This document shows positions 7,290-13,935 of a stretch of DNA of 13,935 nucleotides, piece by piece. The notes beneath the pieces were generated by a model that worked only from the letters and a program-made list of their open reading frames with translations, did not search any database and was not told where the DNA came from. The position numbers and the translations under genes were made by a program. Each line of letters starts with the position of its first letter. Position 1 is the stretch's first letter. The stretch is taken from assembly GCA_026770615.1 (NCBI GenBank), contig MU631394.1, forward strand, positions 169,033 to 182,967, written 5' to 3'. The stretch is from Pavlovales sp. CCMP2436. Its lineage: Eukaryota; Haptophyta; Pavlovophyceae; Pavlovales.

Positions 7290-8287
7290 GCCGAGCATTG
7301 GAATGTAGGGTCTCAAGAGGCAAATAAAAAGCCTCGACCCTTAGCTGGGCAAGCAATAACTACTTTAACATACTTAATAAAATGCCGAATTTAAATGCTG
7401 AAATCCTATTCAATAGGATATTTCTCGGGAATGGCCAAGGACGGTAACTAAGTGCCCCTAGGGGCTGCCCCAGGGGTGAGCCGGACACATCTGAAGTTAC
7501 CTATGCTTCCCGACACCCCATGCCGAGGCCGCCACGCGCTTAGCGGAGGCGGCGGGCTACCTCTGGCGTGGCCATCAGCCGTCGACAGTGGTAGTGCACA
7601 GCCATATAGTTCATATTGGCACTGGTCCCACGCGCCTCGAGTTGCGCCCGGCGTGTGCGCGAGCACCATCCGCGGGAACCTGTGGTGTGTAGTCTCGACA
7701 TCGCCGAAGAAGCCGGTCGACGCTCCGGCCAAGGGTGTGAAGACCGGGTCCAGTCCAGAGTGACTCAGTCCAGACCGGTGACGCGCATCACTTTGCCCTG
7801 TGCGGATGCCGGTGCGCGCGTCACTGCGGACCTGCTCGGGCGCGACTTGCTCGGGCTCGAGCGGGTTCCGCCGCGTGTAGTCATCTTCGCCCGAATGTCG
7901 CTCCCGTCCTCGCTCGCCTAGAGTGGGTCGGGCGGTTTCAGGTCCGATCCGATCGAATTTCGCACTCGTCCGCCGTGCGCTCGCGCTGGCGATGGGGCCT
8001 GTGCGAGCGAACCCGTTTGTACGCCCAAGAGTCTCGGGAGTAGAGCGCCTTGGTTCTCACGAAGATATCTCTCTTCCGCGCCGCAAACTCCGAGCTTGCC
8101 GCGTCCCTGCGCGTCGTCGTCTGCGCGGCTCGAAACTGGCCAACACCATGCTTTTGCCCAAAAATCATTAGTTCGGAGTAATGAGGGACCCTAGGTCCCC
8201 GCCGCGCGGTTCGTCCGCTACAGCGTGCCAAATGCGTCCTATTAAATAGGACAAACGTCCTATTTGAAGGCCCAGGAGTGGGACCGC
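7200..8287. mobile_element. Possible 1.09-kb element bounded by a 20-bp inverted repeat
   Basis: GCGGTCCCACTCCTGAGCCT at 7200-7219 is the reverse complement of 8268-8287 with one mismatch. Just inside both ends are ATCCTATT/ATAGGA-type palindromes (7221-7235 and 8236-8265; also 7403-7420). The interior has a perfect GCCCCTAGGGGC palindrome at 7454-7465. Its open frames (104-180 residues) carry no recognised domain. An element of unknown type is a reasonable reading, but the inverted pair is short and could be chance or part of M-like repeats. Confidence 0.35.
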
Positions 8288-8419
8288 CTACGGCCGCCAC
8301 GGCAGGGCTGCGGCGGCCGAGGCGCGGCCGAGGCGGGGCGTGGGGGCCGGGGCGCACACACTCACACCCTTTGGTGTGAGTGCTGGTGCATGAGGGTTTG
8401 GGTCGATCGCTCGACCTCA
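8288..8419. other. G/C-rich spacer with a 10-bp hairpin
   Basis: CACTCACACC (8359-8368) and GGTGTGAGTG (8373-8382) form a perfect 10-bp stem with a CTTT loop. No T run follows on either side, and no gene end is near. It is recorded as secondary structure only. Confidence 0.5.
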
Positions 8420-8477
8420 GCCTGACGTCGACCAAGCCAGTGACTGAACAACGCCTGTTGAACCATGCTGAGCCGCT
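8420..8477 (-). repeat. Dispersed repeat R, copy 3, inverted
   Basis: The reverse complement reads AGCGGCTCAGCATGGTTCAA from 8477 downwards and continues through TTGTTCAGTCACTGGCTTGG and TCGACGTCAGGC. It is again preceded by a short AT run (8479-8489 on the plus strand). Confidence 0.85.
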
Positions 8478-8489
8478 CATATATATATA

Positions 8490-8859
8490 GTTACCACTCG
8501 CTAGGTATCTTTATAAATGTGTGTTCTGTGCTGCCTCCAGGCTCGTAGCCGAACGGGCCATTAGTTTATTTAAAAAAAGAAATTAATGTTGTAACAAATG
8601 GAAATTCGTGCGTTGTCCTTGTTTCAGTTTTTCCTTTGAACAGCTCGTTACGTGAGTAACTAACTAGTTGGTTATCTGCAATGGGCTCCCGGTGTCTTAC
8701 ACTGTCAACTGTCAGGCGCAATGTGGACTGCGTCGCTGCGTGGGGCGAAAAACCACAGTGGAACCTATCTTCGACCAAATCCGAAACGAAATCGCCTGCT
8801 TCGGAGCTCTGTCGGCGCTTTGGTATCACCGCAAGGTTCAGTCACCACTTCTATATATT
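8490..8859. other. Stretch without a recognisable gene
   Basis: An 80-87 residue frame exists on each strand around 8566-8923, but none has a family motif, and the plus-strand frames run into the R/L chimera. The segment ends with a short AT run (8851-8859) before the next R start. Confidence 0.4.
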
Positions 8860-9002
8860 AGCGGCTCAGCATGGTTCGACATCCACCACTTCTACCAGCT
8901 CCCCACTTCGGCGTAGCGCGTAGGAGCCTGCGTCGGAGCGCTAAGATCAGCCTGGCTTGAACTTGAAACTACCGCCAGCCCAAACCACCCTACATTAATA
9001 TA
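8860..9002. repeat. Chimera: 21-base R start (plus) joined to inverted L copy
   Basis: AGCGGCTCAGCATGGTTCGA at 8860-8879 is the R start on the plus strand. From 8881 the sequence is the reverse complement of L: ATCCACCACTTCTACCAGCT, then GGCGTAGCGCGTAGGAGCCT, ending at TACATTAATATA at 9002. In copy A the L and R starts lie in the same orientation about 340 bases apart, so this junction reflects a rearrangement. Confidence 0.85.
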
Positions 9003-9335
9003 AGTTGAACCATATAGTTGTTATGAAATATGTTATTTTATGATTTGACCCTTCTACCGCCGGGTACGCAGTTTCTGCGTCCAGCCAGTCCAGGAGGCTC
9101 CGGGTGTCAGCGTCTGAGTGTCACTCCGTTGAGCTTTTTTTATATATATAGCGTCCCCTTGCGGTGGTACCCAAGCGCCAACGACGATAGAGCACCGCGG
9201 GGCTTATTTCCATTGAGCGCCTTAGTCAGCAGCCGCAAGGCCGCTTATCGTGTTCACTATGTAGCGCTTTCGGCTGTCACAAATCCAGCCGCAAATAATC
9301 CGCAAATGCTGGGTGGGGATTACTATAATATATTC
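9003..9335. other. Spacer without a recognisable gene
   Basis: A perfect hairpin ACGCAG-TTT-CTGCGT lies at 9065-9079, and a T/AT run at 9135-9150. A plus-strand 124-residue frame (9030-9404) runs into the inverted repeat and has no recognised domain. Confidence 0.4.
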
Positions 9336-9487
9336 ATTCCGCTCGAGACCCCTTATCGTTGTCGGTTCATAACGATGTCACCAGGACGTCACTCCGAAGA
9401 GTGAACCCGCCGTGCCAGCAGGCACCTCCAGCTGCATCCATTCAGCTGCAGGGCCATCATTGACAAAAATTACATCGTTAAGTTGCC
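9336..9487 (+). repeat. Left arm of a long inverted repeat flanking the ARM-BTB region
   Basis: The segment from ATTCCGCTCGAGACC to AAGTTGCC matches the reverse complement of 13204-13343. Shared blocks include GTCGGTTCATAACGA, GTGAA.CCGCCGTGCC and CACCTCCAGCTGC, with a few indels. Agreement is about 80 percent by eye. This is much longer than typical short terminal repeats. Confidence 0.85.
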
Positions 9488-9656
9488 GAACGCGCCCATG
9501 TCCACTCCAACTCCTCTTCGCCGCCGCCGTCGTCTTTGTACCGCTGTCGCCCTCGTCACGCCATCCGCCCACGTTCCCCGTACATCCCAGCTGCCAAATC
9601 CGTCTTCTCCGCTGCCAAATCTGCCACCGTCCACGTCCCCCCCTCCGTCACTCCGC

Positions 9657-9692
<36 letters not shown>

Positions 9693-10074
9693 AACCACAC
9701 ACACACACCCACCCCCCCCAGCTCACCCACTTCCGCCGTATTCTTTTCTCCTGTTTGACTCCGTCAGCTCATGGCCCTAGGGCAGATCTTCACATGTCGC
9801 TTCAAAGTGTGTCTCTCCCTCGTCGATTGAGATAACACATACCCTCCTGCCGCCTCCACGCGCATCCATAATAAGCTCTTGTAGAGTTTTTTGTTGCTTG
9901 CTCCTGACTGGGCTGTCCACCCCTTGTTGTTGCCATCATATCGTAATCCGATTTTGGCTCAGGACTGTGCTGCCTCGCCCGCCGCTTCCGATCCCGCCCC
10001 GAGACTCCCGCGCTAAACATCCCCACGCTAAACATCTCCGAGAAGGTGCTGAATCCGTAAACCATCCCCGCGCG
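9488..10074. other. Pyrimidine-rich region upstream of the ARM-BTB gene with a 33-base poly(C) tract
   Basis: The 33 C residues at 9658-9690 are followed by CA repeats. A CCGCTGCCAAATC-type motif is repeated near 9590 and 9610. The small duplication ACGCTAAACATC lies at about 10013 and 10025, before the start codon. Proline-rich open frames here are translations of the C tract. The frame upstream of 10075 is open back to 9898, but its composition is unlike the repeats that follow. Confidence 0.6.
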
Positions 10075-11607
10075 ATGTCGGCCAGCATCCAGGCGCTGGT
10101 CCCGCGCCTGCGGGAACCAGACCGCGCAGACCAGGCGAGCGCCGCAGCCGCTGTCACTCGGCAGGCCGAAAACAATGATGCCACCCACGTGCTCTTTGTG
10201 GAGGTGGGCGCGCTGCCGCTGCTCGTGGCGCTGCTGCGCACTGGCACCGAGCAGGGCAAGGTGAGCGCAGCGGATGCGATGGCATGGCTCGCCTACGACG
10301 CGCCCACCCGCGCGCTTATCGTGGAGGCGGATGCGCTGCAGCTGATCGTGGCGCTGCTGCGCGCTGGCACCGGGAATTGCAAGGCGCACGTAGCGGCTGC
10401 GATTGCATGGCTCGCCTACGACGCGTCCACCCGCGCGCTCGTCGTGGAGGCGGGCGCGCTGCCGCTGCTCGTGGCGCTGCTGCGCGTTGGCACCGAAGAG
10501 GGCAAGACGAGGGCAGCGGACGCAATTGAAAGGCTTGCCTCTCACCCGCCCACCCCCGCATTCATCCTGGAGGCGGGAGCGCTGCCGCTACTCGTTGAAC
10601 TGCTGCGCGTTGGCACCGATCTGGACAAGACGAAGGCAGCGGACGCGATCGGATGGCTCGCCTCTGACCCGCCCACCTGCGCGCTCATCCTTGAGGCGGA
10701 AGCGCTGCCGCCACTCGTGGCGCTGCTGCGGTCTGGCATCGAGGAGGGAAAGGCGAACGCAGCGACTGTGATCGCAGAGCTCGCCTGCGATGTGCCCACC
10801 CGCGCGCTCATCGTGGAGGCGGGCGCGCTGCCGCTGCTCGTGGCACTGTTGCGCGCTAGCACCGAGTGGGGCAAGGGGAACTCAGCGGGTGCGATCACAT
10901 GGCTCACCCGTGATGCGCCCACCTGCGCGCTCATCGTGGAGGTGGGTGCGCTGCCGCTGCTCGTGGCGCTGCTGCGCGCTGACACCGAGTATGGCAAGGC
11001 ACACGCAGCGCATGCGATTTTCTGGCTAGCCGAGGACAATGCCACCTCCCCGCTCATCGTGGAGTCGGGTGCGCTGCCACCGCTGATCACGCTTGCCAGC
11101 CCGTCGCGCGCCTGCTTGGATATCCAAGCCAGCAAGAACGCCTGCTACGCCTTGCGGAATCTCGCTGCGGATCCGCGGCTGCGCAAGCTGGCAGAGGAGC
11201 ACGGAGCTGCGGACGCGCTCGCGGCTGCCGCGCACGCGCCAGGCTGCGGGTGGGCCGACGCGGCTCGCGACGCACTGCGCGCGCTCTGCCTGACGCAGGA
11301 TGACGCCGAACGCGCGCTGGGAGACACGCATCTCAAGAATTGCGCCCTCGTTGCAGAGCGCGATCTGGAGAACTGCGCCCTGCGCGCCGAGCGCGATACG
11401 CTTGCTGGGGGCTACGCTTCGCTGGCGTTGCTCGCCAGCCCGGTGGAGAAGGAGCACGATGTGGTGTTTGAATGCGCAACCGACGAGAAGATTGACGGCA
11501 GCCGGCTGCTGCTCGCGCATGCGTCGCCCTACTACGAGAGGCTGTTGCGTGGAGGCACGGCGGAGGATGTGGGCGGGATCGTCAAGCCCGACCCGAACTT
11601 TCGTTGA
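10075..11607 (+). CDS. Armadillo-repeat/BTB protein, N-terminal part, frame broken in BTB
   Basis: This is a 510-residue frame with no intron. A capping helix (1-38) is followed by eight armadillo-type repeats. Repeats 1-7 have a strict 41-residue (123-bp) period, pattern AL(I/V)VEAGALPLLVALLR..T..GK..AA.AI.WLA, with repeat 2 at residue 80. A more diverged eighth repeat starts at 326 (PLIVESGALPPLITL, then NACYALRNLA). A linker with two CALVAERD/CALRAERD-like segments comes near 434-447. A BTB/POZ start follows, DVVFECATDEKIDGSRLLL at 462-480 and ASPYYERLLRG. The frame stops after residue 510, inside the BTB fold. ARM-BTB proteins bind partners through both domains and often serve cullin-3 ligases; that role is family knowledge. 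ATG 10075 is chosen because the ARM capping helix begins there; an in-frame ATG at 9898 would add 59 unlikely residues. The near-identical DNA repeats should allow copy-number change by recombination. Confidence 0.8.
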   Translation: MSASIQALVPRLREPDRADQASAAAAVTRQAENNDATHVLFVEVGALPLLVALLRTGTEQGKVSAADAMAWLAYDAPTRALIVEADALQLIVALLRAGTGNCKAHVAAAIAWLAYDASTRALVVEAGALPLLVALLRVGTEEGKTRAADAIERLASHPPTPAFILEAGALPLLVELLRVGTDLDKTKAADAIGWLASDPPTCALILEAEALPPLVALLRSGIEEGKANAATVIAELACDVPTRALIVEAGALPLLVALLRASTEWGKGNSAGAITWLTRDAPTCALIVEVGALPLLVALLRADTEYGKAHAAHAIFWLAEDNATSPLIVESGALPPLITLASPSRACLDIQASKNACYALRNLAADPRLRKLAEEHGAADALAAAAHAPGCGWADAARDALRALCLTQDDAERALGDTHLKNCALVAERDLENCALRAERDTLAGGYASLALLASPVEKEHDVVFECATDEKIDGSRLLLAHASPYYERLLRGGTAEDVGGIVKPDPNFR

Positions 11608-12083
11608 CCGCGCACCTTGCGCTGCTCGGCCAGCTTCACGCATTGGGCCACGCACTGCTCCCGGCTTTCCTGGACGTGCGGCTCGAGCTGCTCCGCCTCG
11701 CGGCCAAGGTGCGCGGTGTGCCTGGCGGCGAGGGCGGCGGCGCATACGCGGCAGCACGCGTGTTCGAGTGGTGCGAGCGCGCGGTGCGCGACTCGCTCTT
11801 CGCGGACAACTGCCTCGCCGTGCTGCTGCAGCTCAAGCCGTGCGCCGCCGATGTGCCGGAGCTCGTCGACGCGTTGCACGTGATGGTGACTCAGAACGTG
11901 GCAGCGGTGCTCAAGCAGCCGGAGTGGCTCCAGTTTGCGAGGCAGTACTCAGACTCTGCGGTGGCCATCTTACAGGACATTGCGCTCAAGCAGGCCGGCG
12001 TCGTCACCGAGCAGGCCAGCCGTCTCGTGGAGCTGGACCCGCAGGCGGACGACTCGGCGCGCAAACGGCCGCGCGCGGCGTGA
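11604..12083 (+). pseudogene. C-terminal BTB/BACK-like part of the ARM-BTB gene, -1 frame
   Basis: Starting at the point where the upstream frame stops, the -1 frame stays open for 159 residues with the helix pattern expected next in a BTB domain: LALLGQLHALGHALLP, then DVRLELLRLAAKV. A BACK-like stretch follows (RVFEWCERAVRDSLFADNCL, then LVDALHVMVTQNVAAVLK). The end is acidic then basic (ARKRPRAA), a possible nuclear localisation signal. There is no ATG here, so it is not a separate gene. It is most simply the rest of 10075-11607 after a one-base loss near 11595-11605, which would make the gene a recent pseudogene or reflect a sequence error. An alternative is a 53-base intron, 11581-11633 (GTCAAG to GGCCAG), which also restores the frame but removes part of the BTB fold. 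Confidence 0.65.
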
Positions 12084-12167
12084 GCCACAGGCGTGCCGCC
12101 GTCCAAGAGAATGTCTCTTCTGGATTGGTATTGTGATTGTAACTGTTTTTTTTGAAACGGCTGCGCG

Positions 12168-13115
12168 ATGCCGAACTCGTCGCCGCCGCTCGGCGGCGAG
12201 GGCTCTTGGAGGCGCGGCAGTAACGTCGCTCCCGAGGAGGGCGGGTGAAAAAGGCCACCGAGAGCGGCTGATAACGCCGCACACCGCACGCCGACACCGG
12301 CGTGCGCGACCGCGGCCGACAAGATCGGGGTTGAGCTTTGCGTCTCGACGCTGCTCCTCAGCAAGCCTGGACAAGGCGTGCAGGTGAAGCCGCGGTGTGG
12401 GCCATTTGGCTGGGCGTACGCCGTGGGGCGGTACGTCGAGGAGCGCGCGCCGCGGGAGTGGAACTCGGGCGCGTGCGGAGTGGCTGCGTCGGGCGACGAT
12501 TGGGAGGCGAGGTTAATTGGTTTGTGCGCACATCTAGCGAAGGTGCTACCCGATGGCACCGACTTCGAGATCGTGCCGTGGTTCGTGAGCGAGGGGCGCG
12601 TGATGTCCGTGCTTACTGCTCGCGTTGCCATCACACCGCAGCAGCGGCGGGCGGCGGGTGGCAAGCGCCGCGGGGCGGCGGTGGGGGGTAAGCCCCACGT
12701 GGGCGGCATGGGTGCACGCGCGGGCCGGTCAGCCCACCGGGCAGCGGAGCGCGCCCTGGCGGCTGCGGAGCGCGCCCAGGCGCCTGTGCCCGCATCCGCT
12801 GACGCGCCCGCTGACGCGCCCGCTGACGCGCCCGCTGAAGCGCCCGCTGACGCGCCCACTGACGCGGGGATCGAGGAGCTGGCGGTGTCATCTCCCATGG
12901 CGGACGTGGCAACCGGTGTGGCAGCGGCTCCTGCCGCTGACGCGCCCGCTGCCGGGTTTCGCTGTGTCGCAGACACTGCAGGTTTTGCTGCCGGCGCTGC
13001 CGCTGCACGTTCTCTTTCAAGCCGCGAGCGAGTCTATCCCAGAGTTCATCACCAGGGTAATCAGTCCACTGGCGAACTGGGTAGGCAAACCCGGCAAACA
13101 CTTGAGATCGAGTGA
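12168..13115 (+). pseudogene. Unrecognised decayed reading frame, weakly RNase H-like, with an A-D-A-P repeat
   Basis: One frame runs from an ATG at 12168 to a stop ending at 13115 but is cut by a TGA at 12246. The rest (from 12249) has no early ATG. The middle part has a protein-like pattern: CGPFGWAYAVGRYVEE, EWNSGACGVAASGDDWEARL, then LAKVLPDGTDFEIV. This order faintly recalls an RNase H fold (glycine-rich strand, an acidic residue in a helix, then a strand), but key residues cannot be assigned. It then becomes basic and ends in a low-complexity APADAPADAP stretch. After about 12960 another frame looks more protein-like (SESIPEFITRVISPLANWV, then an SSDESSSGDDDGKR tail ending at 13164), so a second frameshift or an intron is possible. 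Its position inside the inverted repeats would fit a transposon remnant. The function is unknown. Confidence 0.3.
12798..12869 (+). repeat. 12-bp coding minisatellite, six units
   Basis: The unit GCTGACGCGCCC is repeated six times with two small changes, and one more copy lies near 12937. On the plus strand it encodes A-D-A-P; on the minus strand it gives the G-A-S-A run seen in the long antisense frame. Confidence 0.9.
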
Positions 13116-13203
13116 TGAGAGCAGCAGTGGTGACGACGACGGGAAAAGAAACCGGCGAGCCTGACGCGGTGACGGCAACTTTGGCGAGGACTTTGGCACC
13201 TTT

Positions 13204-13343
13204 GGCAACTCAACGATATATTTTTTGTCAGTGATGGGCCTTCAGCGCACAACAAGCGCAGCTGGAGGTACCTGCGGGCACGGCGGATTCACTCGCGAGA
13301 GTGACGTCGTTATGAACCGACGATGACGGGTCTCGAGCGGAAT
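13204..13343 (-). repeat. Right arm of the long inverted repeat flanking the ARM-BTB region
   Basis: This is the reverse complement of 9336-9487. It runs from GGCAACTCAACGATATA to GGTCTCGAGCGGAAT. It begins about 40 bases after the last open frame of the preceding decayed gene, so the arms enclose both reading frames and the poly(C) region. Confidence 0.85.
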
Positions 13344-13352
13344 AAATTATAG

Positions 13353-13546
13353 ATTTCGGCCATACATGTACATATCCACCGCATCCCAACCCACACTGGG
13401 GCCCAGGAGCGGGGACCGCACCGCCCTCGCCCCCCCGCCGCCCCTGCCTGCCCACACTGAACCCTCACACTGGGGTGGGGCTGCGCCCCCACCCCCAGAC
13501 TGGCGCCGACGCCGGTCAGCATCAAAAGATAGAAATTCATGCCCGG
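13353..13546 (+). repeat. G/C-rich dispersed repeat M, copy 2
   Basis: This is a direct-orientation match to 6322-6507. It begins 10 bases after the right inverted-repeat arm. No M copy sits beside the left arm, so M is not part of the inverted unit. Confidence 0.85.
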
Positions 13547-13660
13547 AACGTCCCCGAGAAGCAGCCCAGTGACAAACGCTAAAGGGCTCCCACGTCCCCT
13601 TGGCCTGACGGTCATCAGCGAGAAGCTGCAATATGTCATATTACTTTGCACAATTTGGAT
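13547..13660. other. Spacer without a recognisable gene
   Basis: The sequence is mixed at first and becomes AT-rich towards the L repeat start at 13661. The outer bases TTATATTAATATA resemble those beside the inverted L copy at 8990-9002. Confidence 0.4.
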
Positions 13661-13935
13661 TATATTAATATAGGGGGGTTCGGGCTGGCGGTATGTTTCA
13701 AGTTCAAGTCAGGCTGATCTTAGCGCTCCGACGCAGGCTCCTACGCGCTACCCCGAAGTGGGGAGCTGGTAGAAGTGGTGGATAATGAGGAAGCCGAAAA
13801 CAAAGCGCTGGAGTCGCTGCGCAATGCGGGGCCGCCCGACAGTGCGCGAGCAAGCGAGTCCATTGGTGATCCCAGCGGTGACGTATCGCTGGGAAGCGAT
13901 GGGGTTTTGAATGTCGAGAACTCGTTTGCGCGTGC
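13661..13935 (+). repeat. Dispersed repeat L, copy B, cut by the window end
   Basis: The copy starts TATATTAATATAGGGGGGTT and follows copy A (4550 onward) base for base. Over the last 152 bases, compared with 4676-4827, only three substitutions are seen. The copy continues past the window edge. Whether an R start follows, as in copy A, cannot be seen. Confidence 0.9.

Noticed and set aside
7938..8480. 180-residue minus-strand frame
   Set aside because: It starts inside the inverted R repeat, crosses a G/C-rich hairpin and shows no family motif.
9412..9835. Proline-rich proteins on the plus strand and a glycine-rich one on the minus strand
   Set aside because: They are translations of the poly(C) and CA tract in several frames and have no other content.
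11604..12083. Separate downstream gene translated by a start/stop overlap
   Set aside because: There is no ATG (the frame begins at TTG), the window is eukaryotic, and the protein continues the BTB fold of the upstream frame.
11891..12976. Long minus-strand open frame of 361 residues
   Set aside because: It is antisense to the BTB C-terminal part and to the A-D-A-P minisatellite, is dominated by G-A-S-A low complexity and lacks any domain. High GC readily gives long antisense frames.

Overview
The window looks like nuclear DNA of a GC-rich eukaryotic microbe, most likely a unicellular alga such as a haptophyte or pelagophyte. The evidence is one gene clearly broken by four GT-AG introns, GC-rich codon third positions in coding DNA, long AT, poly(A) and poly(C) tracts, and many dispersed repeats. 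There is no sign of bacterial operon structure. The lineage is inferred from the style of the sequence and of the SLC4 and armadillo proteins; it was not tested by any search.

Layout. Positions 1-1400 hold an AT microsatellite, one copy of a dispersed repeat (here called R), a 0.69-kb foldback-like element with nested inverted repeats, and a decayed copy of a second repeat (here called L). Positions 1661-4235 hold a five-exon gene for an SLC4-family bicarbonate/anion transporter of 636 residues. A cruciform-capable palindrome lies upstream of it. Positions 4550-9335 contain almost only repeats: L and R copies, a 42-bp-arm hairpin, a 36-base poly(A) tract, a 78-bp tandem array ending in an inverted piece, a 204-bp tandem array, a G/C-rich repeat (here called M), and an R/L chimera in inverted orientation. 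Positions 9336-13343 form a 4-kb block bounded by inverted repeats of about 140-150 bp. It carries an intronless armadillo-repeat/BTB gene broken by an apparent -1 frameshift (10075-12083) and a decayed, unrecognised reading frame with a 12-bp minisatellite (12168-13115). Outside the block are a second M copy and an L copy that runs off the window end.

How the parts relate. The SLC4 protein would move bicarbonate, another anion or borate across a membrane. The ARM-BTB protein is of a type usually linked to protein-protein interaction and ubiquitin-ligase adaptor roles. Nothing in the sequence ties the two genes to one pathway. The most notable observations are the nested inverted arrangement around the ARM-BTB gene, sequence shared between introns of the SLC4 gene (introner-like), and the reading-frame break inside the BTB domain.
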